Assembly (NCBI RefSeq): GCF_004379255.2
Contig: NC_056048.1
Location: forward strand, 16,577,197-16,641,196
DNA from: Salvia splendens
Lineage: Eukaryota; Streptophyta; Magnoliopsida; Lamiales; Lamiaceae
DNA length: 64,000 bases
Reading direction: 5' to 3'
Part shown: positions 20,523 to 32,764 of the stretch, one piece after another
How positions within the stretch are numbered: the stretch's first letter is position 1
Layout of the letters: the number at the start of each line of letters is the position of its first letter
Translations under genes and position numbers: made by a program
The notes under the pieces: model-generated
The model's database searches: none
The model's input: only the letters and a program-made list of their open reading frames with translations
Told to the model about the DNA's origin: nothing

Positions 20523-23500
20523 TCCTCATCTTAGATTTCATCGTCAAATACTGAGTTCTCTAATGCTTGCATCGATCGTAATTGTAGCCATTGAGGTAGC
20601 GGGTTGACCTCGTAACCTCTCGCTTAGCTGGGGTAGTCTACTTTTCACAGTCTTTAGGATACTTTTGTTCTTGTCGAGATCTATTTTGTCATGATTTAGT
20701 ACGGACTTCATTTTACTTATGTTTATTTTTTAATATTGAAATAGTATAGGGGTGTTGGCTTCTTTCTCTAAACATTGCTGGTTTCGTGCCCTTTTTGGTT
20801 CGACTGGACTATTCGTGGTAAGATAATCTAGCATGACTTTCCAAAAGATCTAGACCTCATGTCTAGGATTAACACAAAACTCTATCGCCAGTTCCTTTCT
20901 GGGCCGCTTAATTGGGGGTGTGCAACGTATCATAAAATACTTCTTCGCATTGTGTTGCTAATGTTTTCCCTTGCTCCATGTTGTAGGACTCCATATCCGT
21001 TTCTTCGCGATAACTCTTTAAAGAAAATTTTTTTTGACTTTTCTCTTTTGTAGCAGGGTTGGTGAGGGCAGTGGTGCTATCACACGTTCTTTTTCTCAAA
21101 TGTCTCTACAACTTGTGGCTCTTCTTGACCACCTCTCGGGCGAATCTCTCTGGTTGATGGAATTTGTTTAGTCAAACGTAAACTACGAATGTACTCGGAT
21201 TTTCTACATGATTTTCATTACATTACCATGATTGAGGCTTCGTTCTTGTAGTTTACTTATCTTACTCGGAATAAGCATTTCGATCGATCAAACATTTATA
21301 TATATATATATGGTCTTATACATCATCAAAAGTTGTTTGATCCATGTATATTCCTTCAACTTTTCTCTTCTTCTTAAGGTTAGTTACCTATCTACGTAGC
21401 ATAATATTCGATCTTTTACCAACTCGTTACAAGTGGTACATAGATATGAAACGTTTCGTATTGTCAGTTATGTTGACGCTTCTAGTTGGTGTATCATTTT
21501 TTGTCTGTGTGTCAAAAGAGACTTATTTATCATATGTATCTGAAAGGAATTAAGGCGATGCCTTTCCCGATAGCCTTGTGTCAAGAACTCGATGATTAAT
21601 ATAATAGTCTTAACTTGGATAGGAATTATCATACAAAAGAAGTATGACTGAAAAGTATGACTGAAATTCGAAAGGCTCCAGAATACCCAATGGGACAAGA
21701 ATGACATCTCTTGTTCAACTCATATGAATTTTCGTCGACAATTGACTTTGAAGGCAAGTACTGAGTTCAATTGAGTTTATCATGTTCATTCAAAGAACTA
21801 CGTAGCTCAACTGGTTTCAGATAAACCCATAGAAGTTGAGGCTAACTCCTGACAGGGCTCGAAAGAACATGAGATGGGTCATGAAAACTGGATGGAAATG
21901 AATTAACTGTAAATTTCCATAGTAGGCTGCCACATAAGACAGTACTGTTGTCCAATTAAATTGAAAGGATCTGGACATTAAGGGTAGTGGTTCAACATGT
22001 CACCGCCTAAGATGATCAGCCGCGAAAAATGTAGAAACATAGGCGATTGCAATGAAGGAATATTGATCATGTTTCAAAGACATCTTGATATGGAATAACA
22101 AAATCACATCAATGATTTCATAGGTTCATTAAGACACTACACTGAAATGAACTATTTGGAAAAATCTGCTAGATCAAACCCGTTAGGAATAATACATGTA
22201 CTAGAACTGAGATAGAATAATTTAACCTATGTAAGAAAGATATTGCTACAACACGGTTATAAAATAGAGAGGTGAACAAAAGTTCCAACATAATATGAAA
22301 TTCTCTGAGGAAAATGTTTTAATGGCGTGATTATTTTGGAGGTCATATATGTAAGCATCATAAGAATGAAATTTCATTGTATGAGTCCAAGAAATCAGGA
22401 TATAGATCTTATATATTGTGGTTCAAAGAAGACAACAACAACTAACGACGCTTGAAACATAGGAGTATTCTAATTTTGGGAATTGAAACTGAGTCACCAC
22501 TTTCGTGGGAAAAAAATGAAAGTGGCGTATTACTTGCAAAAACGTGAGTCAATCAAAAGTCTTAATAGACGACAGGGCACCATTGTTGAGAAGGTTCAGT
22601 AATTGTACGAGGGATGGGATTATCTTGAAGGTCATAGACGCAAGCAACTTTAGAATTAAAGGTTTATGCTTGGAGCTTACAAAGTCAAATCATTACTCTT
22701 TATGAACAATGAGTCAAAGGACTGTAGTCAATAAACTGGAAGTGAGTCATAACTTGCATAGAAAAAGGAATACAGACGTGTTGCTTGCAAAGATGCGAGT
22801 CAATCTAAAGTCCGAAATAGATGATGGGTACTTTCGTTTAGGAGGATTCTTAGAAAGAAATTTGTGGGAATCCAAGTAAGTACTGTTGATCATAATCATC
22901 GCTTCGAGTCATGTGACACTTCCTTGTTTGTTCTTGTGGAGCTCGGACATGATAAATGCGTTCTAGAAAACATACATTCCAAGATGGGATTCCTCGTGCT
23001 GTTAAAACTAATAACTGCAGTTGAAGGTCATACTTTCATATTGTTCTCGATAACTTAGAACGTTAATTCTTGTAAAGCATTGCATTCTCCATTGTGCTTC
23101 ACAGCATGCTATAAGGATTTTTTTCTGGGTCGCGTAGCCACTTTTGACATGTTACGCAAGATTGAATCACTTAATTAGATCGTGGGTACGATCTCTTTTC
23201 GTGTAGGGATACATCTCCCTAATAGGATTGAGGGTACACTCATTCGGTTATGACTTAGTTATCATCAAGACATTGGGAACTTCATCATTTAAACGCTCAA
23301 GAGACGCCCATGTGTCGTAGGTAGTTCTTGACTCTCGTGTGATCGTTATCATCTAAGAATAGATGAGTCCATTCATAAGGCTCAATCTTGTGCATTTGAT
23401 ATTGTTCCAAAAAACATCATAAATCGTGGTTTCGTCAAGACATAGGGTAGAGGAAAAGATGTGGGGTCCGCTTTCAGACTCATTCATCTACATTCTCCAT

Positions 23501-24073
23501 TTTTTTAAAAACAGAATTAGGGTTTGCCCTAACTTGCATATACTTGTTCCTTTGATCGCTTAGAAAAGCGGTAAGGAAGTCATCAAATTACAATACTGTT
23601 CAAGAGCGTCAAGCCTAACATATTTCTTAGGCATTCTATGTTCGCATGCATTAGTCATTCCATAACTTTCTAGAAGAAACTACCTTAATCCATCATCATA
23701 CTCCACATAATCGAATATGCACAATTCATAATACTTTAGCATTTGTCTCAAATACCTCCTTATGCTTAACATACTAAACTTGACATTTCACAAGTCGTTG
23801 GGAGAAATGAAGTTGACATTCTTTTTCCTTGAAAACCTTGAATTTTTCAAAATATTCTCATAACAAGATCATTTTTCCATCAATCAAGTCCTTTCATAAA
23901 TAACTGATCATTTTCTCGTAATACTTCTTCTTACCTCATAATTGCGGTTGAACGTGACGAGTCGAGGTGTTGAGCTCCTTTAAGTTTAATATTTTAGTCA
24001 TATTCTAGTCTAGTACTTTTATTCTAGACCAAGGCTTGAAAGAAGGTTCTTGGGTCCAGAGCGAAAGAACATT
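20523..24073 (-). other. Gypsy 1 internal region between primer site and RT, no recognisable gag or protease
   Basis: About 3.5 kb where gag and protease belong, yet no frame exceeds about 80 codons and I see no CCHC knuckle or DTGA-type protease motif. Degenerate tandem units occur: a GGTCATA...GTAAGCA/GCAAGCA block near 22340 and 22640, and a GTGTTGCTTGCAAA/GCGTATTACTTGCAAA block near 22523 and 22777, both about 255-300 bp apart. The last part (23140-24073) is leader; its TTACGCAAGATT motif recurs in gypsy 2 at about 54784. This region is either decayed gag or replacement sequence in a non-autonomous lineage. Confidence 0.55.
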
Positions 24074-24085
24074 GCTCTGATACCA
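24074..24085 (-). promoter_or_regulatory. Primer-binding site of gypsy 1, tRNA-Met type
   Basis: TGGTATCAGAGC on the minus strand, three bases inside the 5' LTR end at 24089. It matches the initiator tRNA-Met 3' end used by many plant LTR elements. The duplicate copy is at 39098-39109. Confidence 0.85.
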
Positions 24086-24088
24086 CTC

Positions 24089-25743
24089 TGTCAAGACCAC
24101 AACTCCCTAGTGATAGCGAGCGCAGCTATAACGTGACTAAAATAGTCTCAAATAGAAAGGATCAACATAAGGGATAAGTCAAACTTAAAACATTAATTCT
24201 GAAGGCGAAAATGGTACATAGTCCAAATAAAATCAGAGTATAATGACTGGGTTCATAATTCCTAGTACATAATCATGTTGCAGCGAAAGAGTCCAAGACA
24301 AAATAATACGTATGAAGACATACTACTTTGGGCTACCTAACTACTTATTAATGGTCATTTCCCAACACCTTCGCTTCCTCGTACACATTCAACCTGCACG
24401 TTAGAAAAGAAACATACAGGGCTGAGTACTTGATATACTCAGTGAGCATAGTGCCAAAAAAAAGTTCCATTTAATTTGTCAGCCACAGTTGAGTGAACAC
24501 TGAGTTTTTATTTAAAAAGGCCCGAGTCACTAAATTCTTTTCATTTCATAAAATTGATTGCGCAATCACATGAACATAAATACCATATCTGAACGTAGGT
24601 GAACCGGGAATGTGACCACATTCCACGACGGTCACTGGACCGGCCAACTTGAAAGCTAGCACACAGTCCCCATATGTGTACACTAGTCCGAGTAGGGTTT
24701 GCGGTCCCTACTGGGACCCGAATTCGATTTAACATGATTGGCATAGCCAAGCAGATAGGTAATCGTAAAAGCAAAACATGGCATGACAAACATGTTTAGA
24801 AAAGATTCACATTTTCATACTAAAATCACGTTTTGAAAAGAATGCCCACCTGATATGCTTATTCCTTAATTTAATTACTCGTGTTGGCCTCGCTCTGCCC
24901 TCGGGCAAAATACCCTTAAAACATAAATAGCGTAGTACGTTAATTAGTACTTGAACTATTTCTCCTTAGAAAGAATGCATGCACCTTATGACATAGCACC
25001 TAAATCTTTATTCTTGTCTCATAGGATCTCTAGTCCTTTCTCGTGCTTCACTAAGTGATAGGATTTATTTATTCACTTCAACTAAATCCAGAATATTCTA
25101 TTATCTCAAACAAATAATCACATGGGAACGTATTAAATAAAATATGGATTCTTGGAAATCCCTTTTTAAATCTCTTCTTTGAATTTTCTTAAGGCTGTCC
25201 ATGGCGTCCCGGGGCGACGCCGGTCGGCTTTCGCATCTCCAACTTTAATATTTTCTTTCCTCGGAACTTAATAAATTATTCGGAAAAATTAATTAATTGA
25301 GCTCCAACTCAATATTTTCCATCTTCGGGAAATCAATAATTTATTCGAGAATTAATTAATCAACTTTCGAGTTCCAAGCTCGTCTCCATAATTAATTCTA
25401 GTCCAAGTAATCTACTCGGCTCAACCAAATTAATTTAGTAGACCCAAGCTTAGTCCATTAATTAAATTTCGATCCAATCATAAAATAAATCTCGGTCCAA
25501 CAGGAAATTCTCGGCCCAAACTATTAATTCCGTAGGCCATCTTAATTAATTCATCTCAAGCCCAACTAATTAAATTGTCCAACTTTAACTCCTTAGAAAC
25601 CCCTCGGTCCATAATTAGAACCTAGTCTTTTTGATTTGTGTATCCTTCTACACGAGAATTGGCCTAATTAATTAATTGGAACAACCCCATCAATTAAATA
25701 CTCAGCCCCAACATCTTATTTAGGCAGCCCACTCACCCTATCC
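24089..25743 (-). mobile_element. Proximal part of the gypsy 1 5' LTR, first duplicate copy
   Basis: It begins TGTCAAGACCACAACTCCC and matches 14348-15950 of the 3' LTR, including the hairpin motif at 24393-24442. It ends where the LINE is inserted, after CACTCACCCTATCC. The same sequence is at 39113-40770. Confidence 0.85.
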
Positions 25744-25999
25744 TTTTTTTTCGAAATCACCAATGACGGTGGAGGGTTCGTTGGTCCCTCGACCCTATAT
25801 ATCATAAAATCAACATTACATCAGAAATGCCCAAAAAAGTGGCATGATTTTGATCATATGAGAGTATTCAGTTGTCCAACCGCCAAACAAGGGCTGGACA
25901 CCCTGCTACTCACCCTCAAAAGGAAAATACATGTTAAGCTATTCCTCATTCTCAACTCTAATATTTGGAAATTCCCATTTGTTCCATCCGGACGATGGC

Positions 26000-28900
26000 T
26001 TAAGAGATGTCTTGGGGCAGAGAGGCCATCAAAGATAACATTGGAGATAAAGCCAGAGCCATGTTGACTAGAGATCCAACAGCCATGTTACCTTCACGGT
26101 GAACGAAGGTGGCCTTGAGGACACAAGACGTTGGAGGAGAGTGAGTTGTGCCATGAGGTGGCACGTGAGCTGGTCTCGAGTTTCTTGTGTTTGATGAGTG
26201 AGATGACTTGTGTCCGCATCCAATTCAATCCAGATTGCAGTTTCCAAATTCCTTGGGCCACAGAAGCCTGCGAAGGACTGCGCTTAGCTCTGCTTCAAGG
26301 ACCGACTCACGCGAAGGGGTGTGCGAAGGCTTTCAGTAGCGCGCCATGGTGATTACAGATGATCCCCCACCTCCTCTCGCATTTCCAGTAGCATCAACGC
26401 AGGTTACCCTTAGCATTGAGCTTAACCCAAGGGGGGTTCTGGGGGGTTCCACTTGATCGGGATAACCATTGAAGTGGAACGTTCTTCTCTTCCGCCCGAT
26501 GCGGCATATCAAATGTCGTGCTCATGCCCTTCCATGTTTTGGCTCCAATCTTCCCCACGGTCATGAGGTTTCGGATGAGCAATTTAAACCTGCCCGACAC
26601 ATTAATAGGTTTTAATCGAATTACCATCATGTCTGGCTCTTGTTCGCTCTGTCCAAATGAACCAGTGGATAAGGTACGAGGTTACTTGCTGAGGTGTGAC
26701 GGTTCTGTGTTGATTGGAAGATTCTCTTGGACCATGCCTCGAGCCGATCTTGAATAGTGTCTTAATATGGAGGTGGTTTCGATTGCCGGCAACCAAACAT
26801 CAAACTCTTCCCAGACTTTTGAAGCCCCTAATCCTGAACAAACAAGTGTTGCAAGATTCAATCCCTGGTCGGACCTGACAGCAATGGCACTGGAGGCGAG
26901 TTCGATATGTTCTCCATTGCAACTTTGTTGTCAAGCTGAGGCTAGGGTGAAGTTCCCCGTCCGCGACAGATTCCACCCGGGATGTCCTGCTCCCCAATCA
27001 GAATTGGGGTCCGCAACGATTTCATCACAATCTGTTGTGGGGAGAGGACCGGCACTGGTAGTGGAGGAGTTGTAGTTTTGGGCAGTGCACCAACTGTTTC
27101 ATCCCAGAAGTCTGAGACCCGAGCCGTAGGGTAGCCTCTATCATCAAGGCTAACGTCCCTCAGGGGGCATTTCCCAACCAAATATCATCCCAGAAGTAGA
27201 TTGTCACCACTTCCAATAACCCACCGATGTGCGGCTGGACCTGGGCTCATATCCGAGCGAGCCTACGCCATGTAGGGCTGCACCTACTCGAGACTGACTG
27301 GGTGAAAGGGGAGGATGTTCAGAAGTATTTGTTCTGCAGGTACACAGCCCCAGTAGTTGTGCTCCCGGAACCTTTAACCACAATTTGAGATTAAAGGCCC
27401 TGAGGACTTCTTTGAACCTTCTAATCGCGAGTCCTCATTCCATCGTGGGACGGCAGATCTGTTCCCAGCTAATCTAGTGGGTTTTGTTCTCCTGTCATTG
27501 TTGGAACCCCAAAGAAACGTGCGGGAGTTGGTCTAGTGTTTGAGCGCTCCTTTCGTCGGTTCAATGGCTTGAAAGATGTGTTAGAGGAATTGCTTCTAAC
27601 GTACTTTTGATGAGGGTGAGCCTACCTCCAAAGGAGAGGTGACCATGTGCCATCCGTTGATTCTTCTCGCAATCTTGTCTCTTGAGGAAAAGGAACATGT
27701 CTGTAAGTTTAGCTCCCCCGGAAGATGGGTACCCGAGATAGAGAAACGGGAAAGAGCCATTGTATACCCTCCGAAGCGTTGGATGTTGGAGGGCCCAATC
27801 TTCATCAATCTCCGCAATAAAGAAGTTGCTTTTTGCTGCGTTGATCAGTTGGCCGGAAACTGCTTCATACTCTGCGAGACAGCTCCTCAGATGGCTCATG
27901 GGTTTCCTCCTCTCCTTGTGCGAAGAAAAGGATGTCATCCGCATATGCGAGATGGCTGATTTCCCAGGCAGCGCCGCGTGGATTTATACGTCATGTTCCA
28001 TTTACCCAAAATTAACTTATCCAATGATCTCGAAAGATAATCTGCCGCGATCACAAAGGGAGCCGGGGAGATGGGTCTCCTTGCCTAAGACCACGGGTTG
28101 CTTTTAAAAGAATCCAGAGGGAGACCCATTGACGAGGATGGGAAAACCAACACCATCTGATGCAGTGTTCGAATAGGCTGATCCAGAGCTCGGGAATCCC
28201 ATTCGCCGGAGGATTTGAGGAGGAAAGACCATTGGACCCGATCTAGGGGTGAGCAAAAAAACCGGAAACCGAATATCCGAACCGAACCAAACCCGAAATT
28301 TTGAAATTCGGTTCGGTTATTTCGGTTTTTTCGGTTCGGTTCGGTTTTGAAAATACAAAATTTCGGTTTTTCGGTTCGGTTCGGTTCGGTTCGGGCGAAG
28401 AAAAAAACCGAAAAACCGAATAACCGAATTATATATATTCTATGAATTTAATATATTATATTATATATAATATATAGTATATTCTTTTAATAAATTCTAC
28501 TATATTATATATATTATATGTATTATTAGTTTTATATTATATATAAATATTCCATTAGTATATATAAAATAAAATAAATTACACACACATATATATATTA
28601 ATATTATATTTATTTTTTCGGGTTTTTCGGTTTTTTCGGTTTTGTTCGGATTTTTCGGTTTTTTAAGTTCGGTTTTCTATTTTTCGGTTTCTGTTTTTCG
28701 GTTTTTCGGGTTCGGTTCGGTTTGGATTTTAAACTAAATTCGGTTTTTCGGTTTTGGTTCGGTTTTAATAAAAAACCGAACCGAAACCCGAATGCACACC
28801 CCTAACCCGATCATATGCCTTGGCCAAGAAACATCTGGTAAGCTCATGGAACATCTCTTGGGCAAGGAGGACGTTGTCATTAAGGAGTCGACCTTTGACA

Positions 28901-30520
28901 AAGCAGCTCTGGTTTTGAGAGACCACGAGGGGGAGAAGGGGAGTAATTCTAGCTGTGAGGATCTTCGTGATAATCTTATTTGTGACATTGCACAGGCTAA
29001 TAGGACAGAAGTCCGACCATGTTGCCGGAGCTTCCTTTTGTGGGATGAGCACGATCGATGTGGCCGTGATGCTTCGGGGCAGGTAGGCGCCGAGAAAGAA
29101 CTGCCTAACAGCAGCTGAAACGTCATGTCCCACAATTGTCCAACAAGATTGGAAGAACGGTGCCGTGTACCCATCTGGACCTGGGGTACTATCCCCGGAA
29201 ATGTCAAAAGCTGCTCTCTTGATTTCTTCAAGATCGGGGGGAGTGATGAGAGCTTCAAGGTCTGTAGAGGGAGGGAGCTCTTGAATCAGGCTGAGATCCG
29301 GTTCACTGAGTTGAATGGGATCAGGGGCGAGAAGACCTTTAAAGAATGCCACTGCTGAGTTTTGGATATCAGCCTCGTCTTCCCAGTCTCTCCCATTAGC
29401 ATGAATTTTGTGGATGTGCAGCCGGACCCTTTTCTGTTTTACCCAACTCTGGTAGAACCTGGTGTTCCTATCCCCATCCGAGAGCCATCGGAGGGTGGCC
29501 TTTGATGCCAAAAATCCTCTTCCATCTTTAAGGTGAGAATGTAGGTTGCAATGTGCTTATTGATGGCTGCCCTGTTTTGCGGTGATGGTCAGCTTCAAAA
29601 TTGGTTTGTGCCTCAACGATCAGCTCCTCGGTAGCTTTGAGGTTTGCTTGGACGTTGCCAAACACCTCCTTGTTCCACGTTTTGAGGGTCTTCTTGAGTC
29701 TCGCAAGTTTCATCTGGAGGTTAAGTAGACCTCCTGCACCCATGTCCTGACTCCAGTCGTCACAGATGACATCCAGAAATTGGGGTGGCGGATCCACATA
29801 TTTTGGAAGCGAAAGGCTCTGGCTTTATGACGAGTGGGGGCCTGCAAACACCTCATAAGAACCGGCCCATGGTCAGAGGCAACACGTGGAAGGTTAGTCA
29901 CCCTCGTCGAGTCGAAAACACTTGCCCATGCTTCATTCAGAAAAATTCTGTCAAGTCTTTCAAAGAGGCTATTTTTGGCCCAAGTGTAATTGGCACCGTC
30001 AAAATCCGGGTCGAGCTGCCTACAGTCCTCGAGTGTCTCGGCGAAATCAATCATTTCCGTAGAACGGTTGGACTCACTGCCAATCCTGTCGTGCGGATGA
30101 AGGATAGTGTTGAAGTCCCCTCCAATTGCCCACGGAGTGTCTTCTGAGAGAGCAGCCAGTTCACAAAGCTTTTCCCACAGGGGATACCTGTCCGCCCTTG
30201 GGCACTTAGCATAGACGGCCGAAATATGGAGGGGGCGTGTCACACCGGACAAGGTCAGCTGACCATGCAGCACCTGCTCCGAATCATCCAAACCTCAAAC
30301 GTGGTTCCTTGTTCCGCAAAAATCCAAATCTTTACATTGCCATTTGACCCTTTGAAGTCCAGCCCCAGGATGCTTGAGTATAGCCCGGGTTTGGTTGGGT
30401 GAGGGGTTCCATTACCGCAAGGAAAGCAATACGATGCAATTTGATTAGTCTTTTGATCACGTTTCGGGTAGACGCATTAGCGATCCCTTTAGCGTTCCAA
30501 AATAAAAGATTGCGCGACAT
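26000..30520 (-). pseudogene. LINE ORF2 remnant (endonuclease, RT, RNase H), first copy
   Basis: From the MSRNLLFWNAKG start (30520), endonuclease motifs GGDFNTILH and ASDHGPVLM are readable at 30291-29710. The RT begins at 29511 (WLSDGDRNTRFYQ, STPGPDGY) and is interrupted by the MITE at 28804-28244. After the MITE the RT is broken by many one-base indels; only pieces such as LRSCLAEYEAVSGQLINAAKS (27944 onward) and part of the RNase H linker (26630-26394) stay in frame. The second copy, 41030-45536, shows the same protein far more completely. Confidence 0.85.
28244..28804. mobile_element. hAT-like MITE inside LINE ORF2, first copy
   Basis: The 561-bp insert has perfect 8-bp terminal inverted repeats TAGGGGTG/CACCCCTA and an 8-bp target duplication ACCCGATC (28236-28243, 28805-28812). 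Its ends are made of dozens of CGGTT/TCGGTTCGG units on both strands and its centre is almost pure A/T. It has no coding capacity. The 8-bp duplication and the TIR start point to the hAT superfamily. It splits the LINE RT just after an AYDRV sequence. Confidence 0.9.
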
Positions 30521-32556
30521 AATCAACAACAAGGTCCCATACCTGAGGGGAGTGGACTCCACTTCTGGTATTCAATCTGCTAGTTCCTGCTGTCATTGAG
30601 GTTACCTCCTACACCGGAACACCCAGCGGCCCTGGTTCAGGGCAGTCACCCGGGATGATTTCCATATCAAACTCCTCATCTTCCTCAAACGTTTCGGTAT
30701 CGAACGTCCCATCTTCCATGAGTTTGTAGTACTTATTGCTGGTGATAGTTTCTCGGTGAAAGGTCTCCGAGAGATCGTCCACCAAAGGGTTGGAATCTTT
30801 CCCCTTTGAGCCAGCATGTGTCGGAGACCAGGAACCGTGTCTGGACGTACTTCAGCTTCTAGATGCTCCTCGATGAACCAGCCCCTATGTTTTCCCCAGC
30901 TCTCGGCTGCTACTTGGAGAGTGCCCCGAGTGCCTTGCCCCATTTTTCCTCCGCCCCCGAGTTTGAAATCCGGCCTCCGAATTGCCCAGCTCCATGAGAT
31001 CCCCCATGATGTCTGGGAGGGGATTCATGTCCACGTCATCAAGGCAGCCTTCGTTTTGCTTTCGAGGAGGCTCGACTCATGGACAATGTGGCGAGACCTT
31101 ATCAGCAATTTGTTGTTTAGTGGAGCTTGCCATTCCATTATTCCGCATAGGCTCTTGCGGTCTTGCACTTGATGAGGCCATGTTGTAGTTCCTTTTCACT
31201 GGACGCTCCCCACGCCCATTGGCATAACAAACCTCGCTCGAGTGGCCAACGTGTTTGTACTCCGTACAGTAGGTGGAAATTTTATCCCATTTAATTTTTT
31301 GAACTGTCTCTCTGCCGCCAATATCAAGAATGATTTCATCTGGGGGAGGCTTTGTGATGTCGATTTCGATGCACATTTGGGCGAAGGACAACCTTGATTG
31401 GAGGCGGTAGCTCGGTCGATTTGAATTGGATTTCCCAGCAACTTACCAATTGTGAACAGAGCTGCTGTGTCAAAAGGTGGATTGGTAGGGCAATGAGGTT
31501 GCACCAAATTGCCGCTATCGGGGATTCACAGAAGACATCGAAATCAGGAGACCATTTGAAAACACGCATCGGGTGTCGCTCAATGAACCACGTCGGAGAG
31601 CCCTTTGGACCACCTAGGAACCTTGTGTAATCCGTCAAGCCATCGAACTGGATAAGGACTTGTTTTGCATTGATATACTTCCAAGAGAAGCTTCCATTGA
31701 ATTTGATGTTGTTCAAAGCCTTTTGAATTTGATGTGTCGCCGGGATGGAATGAGAGAATTTTCCCACTATGGCGTGGCCCATATTTGCAGCTAGCTTCTG
31801 TATCTCCGCACCAGAGAAATAGATGGATGGTACCCCATTACTTAGAGTTGCGAAGCCAATCCTCTGGATATTATCAGGCTGGAAGACGTGCGGCTCATTT
31901 GGATTTGGTGTGTCACGGATGATTTCTGCCATGGATTTTTGTTTTGGGGTCACCGCCGGCGCCTCCGTGCCCGAGGGGTTGGAGGATTGCTGCTTAGTGA
32001 AGTTCTTGTTGGCTCCATCGGAGGTTTCGGCGTGGCCCTCAGATGCGATAACCTTAGGTGTGCTCGACTCCCCTGGAATGGGACGAGCTTCCCCTGTTTT
32101 ACCAGCTTCCGTCCAAGTTGCTGCTTTTGTGGTGTTCGAAGCTCCCTTCTCAAAAGCATAGCACAACTTTTTGGTGTGGCCCCGTTCAAGCGGTGGAACT
32201 CATCCAGCGGCGCGTAGCACATTCCCTCGGGGGAGGGTGGTACAGCCTCCAATCCTGGTCTCAGCCCTCCCTCAAATTGACTGGGCCCCCTCCATGCTAA
32301 GATTTCCGAGTTCGTCGTCCTCACGTTGTTGTGCTTCAGGGGTTGGGCTGTGAGGCAGTCAAGGGTTTCAGCTGCATTGGGGGATGCAAGGTGGATGATG
32401 GAGTCACTTTTGGCTGGTTCTCGGCTGTGTCTGGGTGGGATCACGTGATACATCCTTTTGAAATAAGACCATTTGTCTTTCGGAGGGGGGGTTTGTGGTA
32501 TTAGCCATTTCGGGAAGGTTGACTCTCCCTGCAGCAGCGCGGCTATCCTTGACATC

Positions 32557-32562
32557 ACAACA
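32557..32562. other. Junction of the 15-kb tandem duplication
   Basis: Left of here the sequence matches LINE ORF1 up to GCGGCTATCCTT (47568 region). Right of here it matches the inside of the copia-like solo LTR from CACGGGCAGG (17550). A short filler, GACATCACAA, spans the join. There is no target duplication or LTR end, so this is a rearrangement or assembly join rather than a transposon boundary. Confidence 0.85.
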
Positions 32563-32764
32563 CGGGCAGGAACGGAGAACAAAATGTATGTATGACTGCA
32601 GTAAGATGTCGATCTAGGATCACGGAAACAGGAAATATACATCGCTGCCTCTACTCACATAATATATAGCGCAAGATCCTATCTAATTCGGAAACATAAT
32701 CATAATCCCCAATTAGGAAAATAATCCTATCACAATTAGGAAACAAATTCAAGGCATACTAACA
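32563..32764. mobile_element. 3' part of the copia-like solo LTR, duplicate copy
   Basis: It matches 17550-17745 with numerous small indels and ends TAACA before ATTCTCATGG. The first 90 bp of the LTR and its left target repeat are missing because the duplicate starts inside the LTR. Confidence 0.75.

Larger units (their letters stand above)
25744..32556 (-). mobile_element. LINE (plant L1 type), first copy, 5' end cut at the duplication junction
   Basis: The 3' tail is the T-run at 25744 (poly-A on the minus strand). ORF2 fragments occupy about 30520-26000 and ORF1 fragments about 32440-30600. The copy stops at 32556 inside ORF1, whereas the second copy continues another 740 bp to the true 5' end. 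Compared with the second copy it has many extra one-base indels, especially at 25750-28200 and 30290-32560, which break frames intact in the other copy (for example the RNase H region and ORF1). Between 28244 and 30260 the two copies are nearly identical. Confidence 0.85.

Noticed and set aside
21300..21311. TATATATATATA as a promoter
   Set aside because: Simple dinucleotide run in decayed internal gypsy sequence, with nothing promoter-like around it.
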